Positions 36,534 to 45,571 of a stretch of 64,000 bases of DNA are shown one piece after another. The stretch covers positions 59,897-123,896 of the forward strand of contig NZ_QFRI01000005.1 of the NCBI RefSeq assembly GCF_003143755.1, given 5' to 3'. This DNA is from Algibacter marinivivus. GTDB taxonomy: Bacteria > Bacteroidota > Bacteroidia > Flavobacteriales > Flavobacteriaceae. Below the pieces are notes generated by a model. That model did not search any database and was not told where the DNA came from. It saw nothing but the letters and a program-made list of their open reading frames with translations. The first letter of the stretch is position 1, and each line of letters opens with the position of its first letter. The position numbers and the translations under genes are program-made.

Positions 36534-38933
36534 ATGAAACACTATTTATTGGTTGTGGCGCTTTGCTTTTTTAACTTAGCCCATACTCAAAATTGTACAT
36601 ATACTCTTTTAGGTGAAATAAAAGACTTTCATGATGGCACGCCTATGTCTGGTGCAACCATTTATAATGAAACTTCTAACACGTATACATCAGCAGATAT
36701 TAATGGTAAATTCACCATTGAAAACCTGTGTAATGGAAAACTAGTATTAGTAATATCACACGTTGGGTGTGAAACTAAGCGTTTAGAAGTAGGCATTAAT
36801 GGAGACACCTACAAAGAGGTTAATATGGAACATCATTTAGAAGAACTGAAAGAGATTACAGTAACTGCAGATACTAAAGATGAGAAAACCTCAATTCAGC
36901 AAACAGTTTCAAAAAAACAAATAGAAACTTTTACTGATAAATCATTAGGAGATGTTTTAAACACTGTTAGTGGCGTATCATCTTTAAATACTGGAAATAC
37001 TATTGTAAAACCCATGATTCATGGGTTACACAGCAGCAGACTTTTAATTGTTAACAATAATGTGCGCCTTTTTGATCAGGAATGGGGAGATGAACATGCC
37101 CCAAATATTGATATAAATTCTAGTGGTCGTATTGATGTTATCAAAGGTGCTAATTCACTGATGTATGGAAGTGATGCCATTGGCGGACTAATTTTAATTC
37201 GACCAGAAAATTATGCTGTAAAAGACAGTTTGTTTGGAAGTACTTCTGTGTCTTTAAACACTAACGGATGGGGAGGGAATATAAATTCGGAGCTTATAAA
37301 AACCTATAAAAATGGTTTTTACACTAAATTTCAAGGCAGTTACAAAACCTTTGGCGATTTTAAGTCTCCTAAATTCAACCTAAGCAATACCGGTTTAAAA
37401 AGCATAAATACTTCTGTAAGAGTTGGCTTTAAATCTTTTGAAAAAGGTTTTGATGCTTATTATAGCTTTGTAGACAATACATTGGGTATTCTTAGAGCAT
37501 CTCATATTGGCAACACTAATGATTTAGTTAGAGCAATAAATAGTGGCGAACCTCAATATGTTGCAAATTTTTCGCATAGTATTGACAACCCTAAGCAATC
37601 CATTTTTCACCATTTGGGAAAAATAGAAGCTTATAAGCGTTTTAAAGAATTTGGGAAATTAACACTTCAGTATGATTTTCAAATAAATAGACGTAAAGAG
37701 TTTGATTTAAGACGTGGTGAGAGAGCAAATACACCTGTTGTTGACCTTAGGTTATTTACAACATCATTTCAGCCTAATCTGAAAATAGATGCTTATGAAA
37801 ATCTAAAACTAAATACTGGGTTTCTATTGCGTTATCAACAAAATGATGCCATTTCTGGAACAGGAACGAGTCCTTTAATTCCAGATTATGATAAATATGA
37901 CTTTGGCATTTATGCAATTGGAACTTATAATTTAAATTTATTTTCAGAAATAAGTACTGGTTTTAGATATGATTTTTCTCGTATTGAAGCTTCTAAAAGG
38001 TATAGAGTTACTGATTGGGATGAAACTTACAATTACGACGAATTATTCCCAGAATTTAACTCTGGAATTATTGAATCTTCAGAGTATTTAACAAATCCTG
38101 AATTTTCATTTCATAATATATCGGCAAGCTTAGGGTATTTAAGACACATGAGAAACGACTTTGAGTTTACTTTTAACTATGGATTAGCTTCTAGAATGCC
38201 AAATCCTTCAGAATTATTTAGTGAAGGGCTACACCATAGTGCTGCCCGAATAGAAATTGGGCAATTAACTATGGAAAAAGAAGTAGCAAATAAGTTTATA
38301 GTTTCTTTGGAGCGAAGCAATCAAAATTTTGGTTTTACAATCAGTCCTTACTATAAATATATTTCTAATTTCATACAGCTAATTCCAATAGGTACAACAA
38401 CAACAGTTAGAGGTGCATTTCCTGTATGGGAATACAATCAAACCAACGCGCAAATTTTTGGCGTTGATGTAGATGTAAACAAAACAATTACCAATAATTT
38501 ATATTACATTGGTAGCTTAAGCTTATTAAGAGGTGATAATTTATCAGATGATATTCCACTTATTAATATGCCAGCTACAAATTTTTCAAATTCATTAACA
38601 TATACAAATGAAAAACTAAACCAACTATCAATTGGTTTAACACAAAAAACTGTATTACAACAAAATAGATTTCCAGATTATAATTTTTTCACGTTTGATG
38701 CTACACTACAACAAGATGTTTTTGTAAATATTAGCTCAACACCTGCTACCTATACCCTCTTCAATTTTAATAGCTCAGCTAAGTTTAAGGTATTTAAAAC
38801 AAAAACCTTAAGCGTAGCATTTAATGTAGAAAATCTGTTTAATGTTTCATATAGAGAGCATTTAAACAGACTACGCTATTTTGCTGATGAGTTAGGTAGA
38901 AATTTTAACATAAAACTTAAAATAAATTATTAA
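36534..38933 (+). CDS. TonB-dependent receptor, possibly for metal uptake
   Basis: A 799-residue outer-membrane transporter: signal peptide (to NLAHTQ), carboxypeptidase-like domain ~25-110 (LGEIKDFHDGTPMSGATI; VISHVGCETKRLEV), plug ~125-225 (TDKSLGDVLNTVSGVSSL; GRIDVIKGANSLMYGSDAIGG) and a 22-stranded barrel ending in RNFNIKLKINY. It is not a SusC: it is short, has no adjacent SusD, and resembles ZnuD/FrpB-sized receptors. A histidine-rich gene precedes it and a lipoprotein starting with HGDDHD-type acidic/histidine sequence follows, so a transition metal such as zinc or copper is a reasonable substrate guess. Confidence 0.85.
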   Translation: MKHYLLVVALCFFNLAHTQNCTYTLLGEIKDFHDGTPMSGATIYNETSNTYTSADINGKFTIENLCNGKLVLVISHVGCETKRLEVGINGDTYKEVNMEHHLEELKEITVTADTKDEKTSIQQTVSKKQIETFTDKSLGDVLNTVSGVSSLNTGNTIVKPMIHGLHSSRLLIVNNNVRLFDQEWGDEHAPNIDINSSGRIDVIKGANSLMYGSDAIGGLILIRPENYAVKDSLFGSTSVSLNTNGWGGNINSELIKTYKNGFYTKFQGSYKTFGDFKSPKFNLSNTGLKSINTSVRVGFKSFEKGFDAYYSFVDNTLGILRASHIGNTNDLVRAINSGEPQYVANFSHSIDNPKQSIFHHLGKIEAYKRFKEFGKLTLQYDFQINRRKEFDLRRGERANTPVVDLRLFTTSFQPNLKIDAYENLKLNTGFLLRYQQNDAISGTGTSPLIPDYDKYDFGIYAIGTYNLNLFSEISTGFRYDFSRIEASKRYRVTDWDETYNYDELFPEFNSGIIESSEYLTNPEFSFHNISASLGYLRHMRNDFEFTFNYGLASRMPNPSELFSEGLHHSAARIEIGQLTMEKEVANKFIVSLERSNQNFGFTISPYYKYISNFIQLIPIGTTTTVRGAFPVWEYNQTNAQIFGVDVDVNKTITNNLYYIGSLSLLRGDNLSDDIPLINMPATNFSNSLTYTNEKLNQLSIGLTQKTVLQQNRFPDYNFFTFDATLQQDVFVNISSTPATYTLFNFNSSAKFKVFKTKTLSVAFNVENLFNVSYREHLNRLRYFADELGRNFNIKLKINY

Positions 38934-38969
38934 AACAAAAAAACCATGAATACTTATAAATTAAAAAAT

Positions 38970-39527
38970 ATGAAAACAATAAAATTATTAGCCTTACTTT
39001 TTATTTCAACCTTAGCTATAAGCTGCTCTAATGACGACGATGGACATGGTGATGACCATGACAGCGAAGAAGAATTAATTACTACAGTAGTTTACACTTT
39101 AACCAATAATGCAGATAATACTGATGTAGTTACGCTAACCTTTACAGATTTAGATGGTGAAGGTGGTGCAGATGGAACTTATGATATTTCTGGACCTCTT
39201 ACAGCAAATGCCACATATACTGGAGGTATTAAACTATGGAATGCTACAGAAAATCCTGCTGAAGATATTACCGAAGAAGTTGAAGGTGAAGCAGATGAGC
39301 ACGAGTTCTTCTATTCAAATACTGCTGGGTTAACTATTACTAAAACTGACGTTGATGGAAATGGAAACCCTGTTGGTATAGAAACTACTATAGCCACAGG
39401 ATCTGCAGCAACAGGTAGTATAACAGTAATACTTAAGCATGAACCTACTAAACCTAATAATGGCACATCTTCTGATGCTGGAGGAAGTACAGATGTTGAA
39501 GTAACTTTTTCAATTGAAGTTCAGTAG
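38970..39527 (+). CDS. Lipoprotein partner of the TonB receptor
   Basis: 185 residues from the ATG at 38970 (MKTIKLLALLFISTLAISC, lipobox Cys19); an ATG at 38946 adds eight residues and is also possible. After the Cys comes an acidic/histidine stretch (SNDDDGHGDDHDSEEE), then repeated beta-strands (VVYTLTNNADNTDVVTLTFTD; TYDISGPLTANATYTGGI; GSITVILKHEP). Similar proteins are often labelled type 1 periplasmic-binding-fold, without function. Close coupling to the receptor and the metal-binding-like N-terminus suggest surface or periplasmic metal capture. A perfect terminator follows. Confidence 0.75.
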   Translation: MKTIKLLALLFISTLAISCSNDDDGHGDDHDSEEELITTVVYTLTNNADNTDVVTLTFTDLDGEGGADGTYDISGPLTANATYTGGIKLWNATENPAEDITEEVEGEADEHEFFYSNTAGLTITKTDVDGNGNPVGIETTIATGSAATGSITVILKHEPTKPNNGTSSDAGGSTDVEVTFSIEVQ

Positions 39528-39560
39528 AATCTAATTTTGTAATACAGTTTAATAAAAAAG

Positions 39561-39587
39561 CAACTAAATTAATTTAGTTGTTTTTTT
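39561..39587 (+). terminator. Rho-independent terminator
   Basis: A perfect inverted repeat CAACTAAATT / AATTTAGTTG (39561-39570 with 39571-39580) followed by seven Ts. It closes the TonB-receptor operon. Confidence 0.85.
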
Positions 39588-39638
39588 ATTTTAAAATTTT
39601 TCAGGTTAAAAACCATGAATTTTTTATGCCTTGAATAC

Positions 39639-40403
39639 CTAATAGCTTTTTAAAGTAAAACCAAAAGTTAAAAATCTATCTTGTTGTTTTTGGTTTTCTA
39701 TAACTAAACTTTCAAATGACTGAAGATAGTTTATTTTAAAGTTTAAATACTTCCAAAGTGGCAATTCTAAACCTACATCAGCTCGCCATCTAAAATTATC
39801 ACCCTTTTCTAAAGAAGGCTGAAAGTAATTTTCGTGACTTAATATGACTTTGCTTTTAAATAAATAGTATTTTCCATTAATCCAAATGGTAGAACGAAAT
39901 GTATTAATGGAGGAATCTCCATTATATTCTGACTTATTAAAGTTAACCTTTTCAAAATTAGTTTGCTCATATTCACTTGAAACAGAAAGTTTAAGCCAAT
40001 CTTTTTTATTTTTCATGACTTGAAAACTAATACCTGCTCCTAAAAGAGAACGCAAATCAATTTCTCTACGAAAATTGGTACTTACAAAACCTAAAACAAA
40101 TGGATATATTTTCTTCTCAGGATTAAAATATAAAAAGTTTAGGCTCAATATATCCTCATCAGCCTTTTCCTTTCCGAATTCTTGATAAACATATGAATTT
40201 TGCGTTTTGAAAACCCATTTTTTCCAAGGCTTAAAACTCAAATCAGATTTTGCTCTGAAAATTAAAGTTTCTACATTTCCATCCTGCCAAAACCCAGTTA
40301 GGGAAAGTTTTGCTTTCAAATTAAGCGAATCGTTTTCGCTTTCGTTAATTTGAGCTGATAGCAAAAGAGGAAACAAGAAAAATATCTGAAAAAACTTTTT
40401 CAT
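39639..40403 (-). CDS. DUF481-family outer-membrane protein
   Basis: 254 residues with signal peptide MKKFFQIFFLFPLLLSAQ. The mature protein is a regular beta-barrel: LKAKLSLTGFWQDGNVETLIF, KKWVFKTQNSYVYQEFG, LSLNFLYFNPEKKIYPFVLG, with a last strand LTFGFTLKSY ending in an aromatic residue. The GNVET segment is the conserved start of DUF481 (salt-induced YdiY-like) proteins. Function unknown. It follows guaB on the same strand after 50 bases. Confidence 0.82.
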   Translation of the reverse strand: MKKFFQIFFLFPLLLSAQINESENDSLNLKAKLSLTGFWQDGNVETLIFRAKSDLSFKPWKKWVFKTQNSYVYQEFGKEKADEDILSLNFLYFNPEKKIYPFVLGFVSTNFRREIDLRSLLGAGISFQVMKNKKDWLKLSVSSEYEQTNFEKVNFNKSEYNGDSSINTFRSTIWINGKYYLFKSKVILSHENYFQPSLEKGDNFRWRADVGLELPLWKYLNFKINYLQSFESLVIENQKQQDRFLTFGFTLKSY

Positions 40404-40453
40404 TCTATTTTTGATGCGAAATTTACGGCTTATAAAAAAACTGAAAATACTTT

Positions 40454-41926
40454 TTACCTAGAATAGTTAGGCGATTCTTTAGTAATGGTTACATCGTGTG
40501 GATGACTTTCGTTAATACCGCTTGCAGTAATCTTAACAAACTGTCCGGTTTCTTTAAGTGCTTCGATATCTTTTGCTCCACAATAGCCCATACCTGCACG
40601 TAGGCCTCCAACAAATTGATGAATACTTTCATTTAATTCACCTTTATAAGGCACTCTACCTACAATACCTTCGGGTACTAATTTTTTAATATCATCTTCA
40701 ACATCTTGAAAATAACGGTCTTTACTACCTTGTTTCATAGCTTCAACAGAACCCATACCACGATAAGACTTAAACTTTCGTCCTTCATAAATTATGGTTT
40801 CTCCGGGTGACTCTTTAGTTCCAGCTAAAAGTGATCCTAACATAACCGTATCTGCACCAGCTGCAATGGCCTTTGGAATATCTCCTGTATAACGAATACC
40901 TCCATCTGCAATTACTGGAACTCCAGTACCTTTTATAGCCGCAGCAACTTCTAACACTGCAGAAAATTGCGGAAATCCAACACCCGCAACTACACGTGTT
41001 GTACATATTGAACCTGGACCAATACCCACTTTTACAGCATCCGCTCCAGCCTCAACTAAATATTTAGCAGCTGTTCCTGTTGCAATATTTCCGACTATAA
41101 CATCTAGCTTAGGAAATTTAGATTTCACTTCCTTTAAAACTTCAACCACACCTTTAGTGTGTCCATGAGCAGTGTCTATAATAACAGCGTCAACACCAGA
41201 TTTCACTAACGCTTCTGCTCTATCTACAGCATCACCAGTAACTCCAATAGCTGCTGCAACTCTTAAACGCCCGTACTTATCTTTATTTGCATTTGGCTTT
41301 TGGCTAAGCTTAGTTATATCTCTAAACGTTATTAAACCAGATAATTTGAAATTATCATCTACAATTAATAGTTTTTCAATTTTATGCTGTTGAAGTATAG
41401 TTTCTGCATCTTTTAAAGACGTTCCTACTGCTGCAGTAACCAAATTTTCACTGGTCATCACCTCCGTAATTGGGCGTTTATTATCATGCTCAAAACGTAA
41501 ATCTCTATTAGTAACAATACCTTTTAAAGTTCCTTCTTCATCAACTATTGGAATACCTCCAATGCTATACTCAGCCATATACTTTTTGGCATGTTTAACC
41601 TTAGCTTTTAATGGTAAAGTAACTGGATCTATAATCATACCGCTTTCTGCACGCTTAACCTTTTTTACTTTTTGTGCCTGAGCTTCAATTGACATATTTT
41701 TATGTAACACACCAATACCTCCTTCTTGGGCCATGGCAATAGCCATTTTACTTTCAGTTACCGTATCCATAGCAGCGGATATAATGGGTACATTAATAGT
41801 AATGTTACGTGTAAATTTTGTTTGAATATTTACTTCTCTTGGAAGAACTTCAGAAAAAGCTGGGACTAATAGAACGTCGTCGTAGGTTAAACCTTCTCCA
41901 ACTATTTTGTTTTCGTGTGCAGTCAT
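40454..41926 (-). CDS. guaB: Inosine-5'-monophosphate dehydrogenase
   Basis: Oxidises IMP to XMP with NAD, the step before GMP synthase; 490 residues from the ATG at 41924-41926 ([20 protein letters not shown]). The TIM-barrel start ([21 protein letters not shown]) is interrupted by two CBS domains at ~95-215 ([26 protein letters not shown]). The catalytic loop [11 protein letters not shown] and phosphate site [18 protein letters not shown] follow, then the flap [10 protein letters not shown]. The CBS pair is the usual allosteric purine-nucleotide site. Confidence 0.97.
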   Translation of the reverse strand: MTAHENKIVGEGLTYDDVLLVPAFSEVLPREVNIQTKFTRNITINVPIISAAMDTVTESKMAIAMAQEGGIGVLHKNMSIEAQAQKVKKVKRAESGMIIDPVTLPLKAKVKHAKKYMAEYSIGGIPIVDEEGTLKGIVTNRDLRFEHDNKRPITEVMTSENLVTAAVGTSLKDAETILQQHKIEKLLIVDDNFKLSGLITFRDITKLSQKPNANKDKYGRLRVAAAIGVTGDAVDRAEALVKSGVDAVIIDTAHGHTKGVVEVLKEVKSKFPKLDVIVGNIATGTAAKYLVEAGADAVKVGIGPGSICTTRVVAGVGFPQFSAVLEVAAAIKGTGVPVIADGGIRYTGDIPKAIAAGADTVMLGSLLAGTKESPGETIIYEGRKFKSYRGMGSVEAMKQGSKDRYFQDVEDDIKKLVPEGIVGRVPYKGELNESIHQFVGGLRAGMGYCGAKDIEALKETGQFVKITASGINESHPHDVTITKESPNYSR

Positions 41927-41951
41927 TTGCAATTACAATTATAATTGCGTG

Positions 41952-41959
41952 CAAATATA
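41952..41959 (-). promoter_or_regulatory. Probable -7 element of guaB
   Basis: TATATTTG on the minus strand, a full TAnnTTTG match, 25 bases before the guaB ATG. The -33 position has only a CTTT-like sequence, so the promoter may need activation. Confidence 0.4.
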
Positions 41960-42013
41960 CGATTTTAAAATAGATAAAAGTGTTTCTTTTTTGTTAAGAA
42001 ATCCACAAGGAAA

Positions 42014-42502
42014 CTATTCTCTTTGAAATAATTGTTTCAAAATTATAAATGTAGATGTTGTAAAAGTAAATGTCATTAATATTCCAGAAATCATGACTAT
42101 ATATTTCATCCAAAGAACACCAGTCCAAAGTAAATAAAGTCCACCAAATGTTAGAATAACTGATACAAATGGCTCTACTATTAAAAAATTTTTAAGTTTC
42201 CTTGAGAGTTTTGTTATTGAAACTAATAAGCCTACCAAAAAGAAAATAATGGACATTGACAGAATATGATTATGTACTAAAGTGAGCATTTCTTGGTCAC
42301 TTTTTTTAAAACGCATAACCTCTGCATCTTCATCATCTTCATTGCCTAAATAATGTTCTTCTATACCATTTGGATTGGCAGAAGATGTTTCGCCAACAAA
42401 TAACAAACCAGAATAAAACCCTATACTTAATACGATTACAAATGCACCGATTAATAATTTAATCTCTCTAGGAAGCGTAAATATTAATCCGTTTAACTGC
42501 AT
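42014..42502 (-). CDS. Four-helix membrane protein paired with an FMN-binding protein
   Basis: 162 residues with helices at about 15-35 (LLIGAFVIVLSIGFYSGLLF), 75-98 (NHILSMSIIFFLVGLLVSI), 110-128 and 133-155. An acidic loop (GNEDDEDAEVMRFKK) lies between helices one and two, and a His pair in TLVHNHILSM sits at a membrane edge, which could bind haem or metal. I do not recognise the family. It begins directly at the stop of the FMN-binding protein gene, so the two are surely cotranscribed; a quinone- or haem-linked electron-transfer role is an inference from that. Confidence 0.65.
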   Translation of the reverse strand: MQLNGLIFTLPREIKLLIGAFVIVLSIGFYSGLLFVGETSSANPNGIEEHYLGNEDDEDAEVMRFKKSDQEMLTLVHNHILSMSIIFFLVGLLVSITKLSRKLKNFLIVEPFVSVILTFGGLYLLWTGVLWMKYIVMISGILMTFTFTTSTFIILKQLFQRE

Positions 42503-43030
42503 TTATAAAATATTTTTACTTTGAAGTATTTTTAAAGACTTTAAAAAATCATTCATGGCATTTGTCATAGACCGCACTGAAATGGTTGCTCCAGATATGG
42601 CCATAATATTTTCGCCATGTTTAAGCTCATCGCCTCCTTTTTTACCTATAAATTGTTTTAGCCAACGTGTACTTCCTATTTCTCCACCATATTCTTCTCT
42701 GTATATTAAAACTTTTGATTTTAAGACGATTAAATCTTTATCTAACAATATTAAATAATCGAAGAGTGCTGTTTTACTTGGTGCTTTAGATAAATAGGCA
42801 TAACCTAAAAGACTACCATTTACCTCAATTTTGAATAAATTATTAGTTTCAAATTTTGCTGGTAAATCTTTTGCTACTTCTGAATCTATAACAACTTCGG
42901 TAAAATCGAAGGTTTCAATGCCATAAGTTTTTACAATTTCTTTATTTACCTTTTTTTGGATATTTTTTGGCAAACCAAAAGACATCATAATTAAAGCTAG
43001 AATAAATATTGAAACGTGTTTTAAATTCAT
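42503..43030 (-). CDS. FMN-binding-domain protein
   Basis: 175 residues with an N-terminal signal/anchor (HVSIFILALIMMSFGLP) and an extracytoplasmic FMN_bind domain. The C-terminal part holds the flavin-attachment type motif ISGATISVRSMTNAMN (~147-162), in which a Ser/Thr would receive FMN covalently from an ApbE-type transferase. Length and motif resemble NqrC/RnfG-like domains. No nqr or rnf genes are nearby; instead a membrane protein follows immediately and a porin precedes it, suggesting a small extracytoplasmic electron-transfer unit. Confidence 0.82.
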   Translation of the reverse strand: MNLKHVSIFILALIMMSFGLPKNIQKKVNKEIVKTYGIETFDFTEVVIDSEVAKDLPAKFETNNLFKIEVNGSLLGYAYLSKAPSKTALFDYLILLDKDLIVLKSKVLIYREEYGGEIGSTRWLKQFIGKKGGDELKHGENIMAISGATISVRSMTNAMNDFLKSLKILQSKNIL

Positions 43031-43124
43031 GTTGCAAAAGTATTGTTTTTTATTCTTTAAACAATTAAAATGCCAAATAGCTTATTGGTAATAATTATTT
43101 ACGAATAAGCCATTTTGTACTTGT

Positions 43125-43208
43125 GCGTTAGGGATTGAGGCATTTGTTGAAGCTCCCCGACCTTAAGGAGGGAGCGACTGCCGAAAGCCCGACCCTTGGG
43201 TAACGCCC
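43125..43208. repeat. Dispersed intergenic repeat, copy A
   Basis: A GC-richer block in AT-rich surroundings, starting GCGTTAGGGATTGAGGCAT and ending GGGTAACGCCC; the ends are inverted (GCGTTA / TAACGC), and it contains GCTCCC / GGGAGC. It shares its left arm and the GCCGAAAGCCCGAC part with copy B at 52581-52721 (GCGGATAGCCTGAC). I recall sequences of this type scattered between genes in many flavobacterial genomes. It lies between the FMN-binding protein and porin genes. Confidence 0.65.
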
Positions 43209-43216
43209 AAATTATA

Positions 43217-44395
43217 TTAGAACCAAACTCCGATTCCGAAGTTTAATCTATTAGCTACATCACCTCCAGAAGCTGCATTGTCTCTAAATTGATAATCTCC
43301 TTTTAAGACAACACCTGGTGCTATATGGTAGCTTAAACCTGTTGTTAAATCGTTACGGTTATAGGCATCATTTCTTGCTAAACTACCTGCTGTTTTTGCG
43401 TGGGTATCATACTCCTCGTACCTAGCGAAGGCAAATAAACGTTGAGATTTACCTTGAGGCAACAAATTGTATGCAGCCTCTAAATACCAACCTTGTAGCT
43501 GACTACCTAAATCTCTACCAGTTAAATTATTATATGCTTCTGTACCCGATAAAGAACCGTGAACATACTGCCCACGTGCCGTGAAACGTTGGTATGCATA
43601 ACGCGCATCTATACCTACCATTGAGATACCTATATTGGCACCATCGATTTCTTCTACATCATCTTCAGCTTGAGTATCTCCAAAATATCCTGAAAGCCCT
43701 AAACGCAGACCTGGAATACCATAATAATCAAATTTCATTGAAAGTGTTGGACTATCTACAGTAGATTGAATAGCTTTTTGACGGCCAGAACGCAATCCGT
43801 TTGAGCCTTTTAAAACACCGTTTACACCACCTTCTCCATCAAAAGATGTAGATTTAAAACCATTGAAAATATAGGCTTGATACCCAAGTGATAATTCATT
43901 AAAACGCCCCGTTACACCAACACCCAATTCTCTCCAAGTGGTTGGGATAATAACATTATCTACAGATGGTCTTTCTACTCCATTGAATGTTGTTGGTTCA
44001 TGAAACTCATTTATAATACCAAAAGGAACTAGCATTAAACCACCACGAAGACTAACATTTGGTGCTACATTATAATTTACAAAAGCTTGTTCTACAAAAA
44101 GTTCTACGGTATGTTCTACTTCTAGTTCTGTTACAAACTGTGTTTTGTCGTTAAATTTATAACCAAAAAGCAATACTAAACGTTGAATGTCTAATTCGCC
44201 ATTTAAAGCTTCTGGCTGATTATAAGTTAACTCGCCATAAGCACCTACAGTAACTGCTTTACCATAGTTTCCTGAAAGAATACGTTGTGCGGCATTTAAT
44301 TGTTTTTGGGGATCGAAAGTGATAGAATCTTGCACAGTTTGGGCACTAGCAAGTGATACTAATAAGATTGAAAAAAGTAAGGTTAATTTCTTCAT
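43217..44395 (-). CDS. Porin (OprO/OprP-like outer-membrane channel)
   Basis: 392 residues from the ATG at 44393-44395, which gives the signal peptide MKKLTLLFSILLVSLASAQ; the longer frame to 44482 is an artefact. The mature part is barrel-like: GKAVTVGAYGELTYNQPEALN, IQRLVLLFGYKFNDKTQFVTE, ALVNYNVAPNV-like strands, FGIINEFHEPTTFNGVERP, and a last strand NRLNFGIGVWF ending in Phe. This matches the phosphate-selective porin-like family of Bacteroidota. The solute is unknown. The FMN-binding protein and membrane protein genes lie downstream on the same strand, separated by the repeat. Confidence 0.82.
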   Translation of the reverse strand: MKKLTLLFSILLVSLASAQTVQDSITFDPQKQLNAAQRILSGNYGKAVTVGAYGELTYNQPEALNGELDIQRLVLLFGYKFNDKTQFVTELEVEHTVELFVEQAFVNYNVAPNVSLRGGLMLVPFGIINEFHEPTTFNGVERPSVDNVIIPTTWRELGVGVTGRFNELSLGYQAYIFNGFKSTSFDGEGGVNGVLKGSNGLRSGRQKAIQSTVDSPTLSMKFDYYGIPGLRLGLSGYFGDTQAEDDVEEIDGANIGISMVGIDARYAYQRFTARGQYVHGSLSGTEAYNNLTGRDLGSQLQGWYLEAAYNLLPQGKSQRLFAFARYEEYDTHAKTAGSLARNDAYNRNDLTTGLSYHIAPGVVLKGDYQFRDNAASGGDVANRLNFGIGVWF

Positions 44396-44597
44396 TTTTT
44401 TTGATTTGTTGTTTTTATTTAGACTTATTATAAATAATATTTCAATTGAAGTTGCAAATATAAAACGCATAATTAAATACACAAAGTTTATTTAGATTAA
44501 ATTTAAATAAAGAATTTATGAGTTTTACAATGTGTTGTTTTTCAACTATTTATTTCTAAATAAAACTGAAAATTTAACATTAATAAAAAAGAAAAGT

Positions 44598-45461
44598 TTA
44601 ATGGTAATGATTGAAAATTTTAGAAGCTTCATTATAAGCACTTTCGAAACTAAGAGCATTTAAATTGTTTTTATGCTGTGAAGTAAAGTAAGATAACAGC
44701 TTTTCTGTAGGCATATTTCCAGTTAATTCGTCTTTTGCCATAGGACAGCCACCAAAACCTTGAATGGCACCATCAAATCGATGACAACCTGCTTTATATG
44801 CGGCTTTCACTTTTTCAAACCAAGTAGTTGGTGTGGTATGTAGATGCGCTCCAAATTCGATATTTGGGTATTTTGGGATTAAGTTTGAAAACAAATAATC
44901 AATACTTTCGGGGTTTGATGTTCCAACAGTATCACTAAGTGATAATATTTTAACGCCCATATTGGCCAGCTTTTCTGTCCACTCTCCTACTATATCTACA
45001 TTCCAAGGGTCTCCATACGGGTTACCAAATCCCATGGAAATATAAACAACTACTTCTTTATTGGATTTATCTGCTATTTCTAATATCTTTGAAAGTGTAA
45101 TTACAGATTGTGCAATAGTTTTGTGTGTATTACGCATTTGAAAGTTTTCAGATATTGAAAACGGATATCCTAAATAATCAATTTCTTTGTGCTTTGATGC
45201 ATCATTAGCTCCTCTAGTATTTGCTATAATTGCTAAAAGTTTACTTGACGTTTTACTTAAATCTAATTTTGACAATACCTCTGCTGTATCAACCATTTGA
45301 GGAATAGCTTTTGGAGACACAAAACTTCCAAAATCAATTGTATCAAAACCAACTCTTAATAAAGACTGAATGTATTGCACCTTTTGATCAGAAGGAATAA
45401 ATTGCTTTATACCTTGCATAGCATCACGTGGACACTCAATAATTTTTATTGGTTTTGACAT
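44598..45461 (-). CDS. Hydroxymethylglutaryl-CoA lyase-like enzyme
   Basis: 287 residues, HMG-CoA lyase/isopropylmalate-synthase TIM-barrel superfamily. Visible: KIIECPRDAMQGIKQFIP (substrate and metal start; the usual form is EVGPRDGLQ), DFGSFVSPKAIPQM, SMGFGNPYGDPW, SLSDTVGTSNPE, the metal histidines in FGAHLHTTPTTW, and GAIQGFGGCPMAKDELTGN with the catalytic cysteine. These fit an HMG-CoA lyase producing acetoacetate and acetyl-CoA in leucine breakdown. The N-terminal motif has Ala where Gly is usual, so a related acyl-CoA substrate is possible. Confidence 0.85.
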   Translation of the reverse strand: MSKPIKIIECPRDAMQGIKQFIPSDQKVQYIQSLLRVGFDTIDFGSFVSPKAIPQMVDTAEVLSKLDLSKTSSKLLAIIANTRGANDASKHKEIDYLGYPFSISENFQMRNTHKTIAQSVITLSKILEIADKSNKEVVVYISMGFGNPYGDPWNVDIVGEWTEKLANMGVKILSLSDTVGTSNPESIDYLFSNLIPKYPNIEFGAHLHTTPTTWFEKVKAAYKAGCHRFDGAIQGFGGCPMAKDELTGNMPTEKLLSYFTSQHKNNLNALSFESAYNEASKIFNHYH

Positions 45462-45571
45462 ACATTAAGACTAAATATGAGGATAAAAATACTATTATTT
45501 TTTATCACTGTAAGTTTTAAAAAATATTTACGACATAGTATTAATAATATTAATCCATCAAAAAAAATAAC

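Noticed and set aside
36534..38933. SusC-type glycan receptor
   Set aside because: It is shorter than SusC proteins and has no SusD neighbour; the partners are small His-rich proteins instead.
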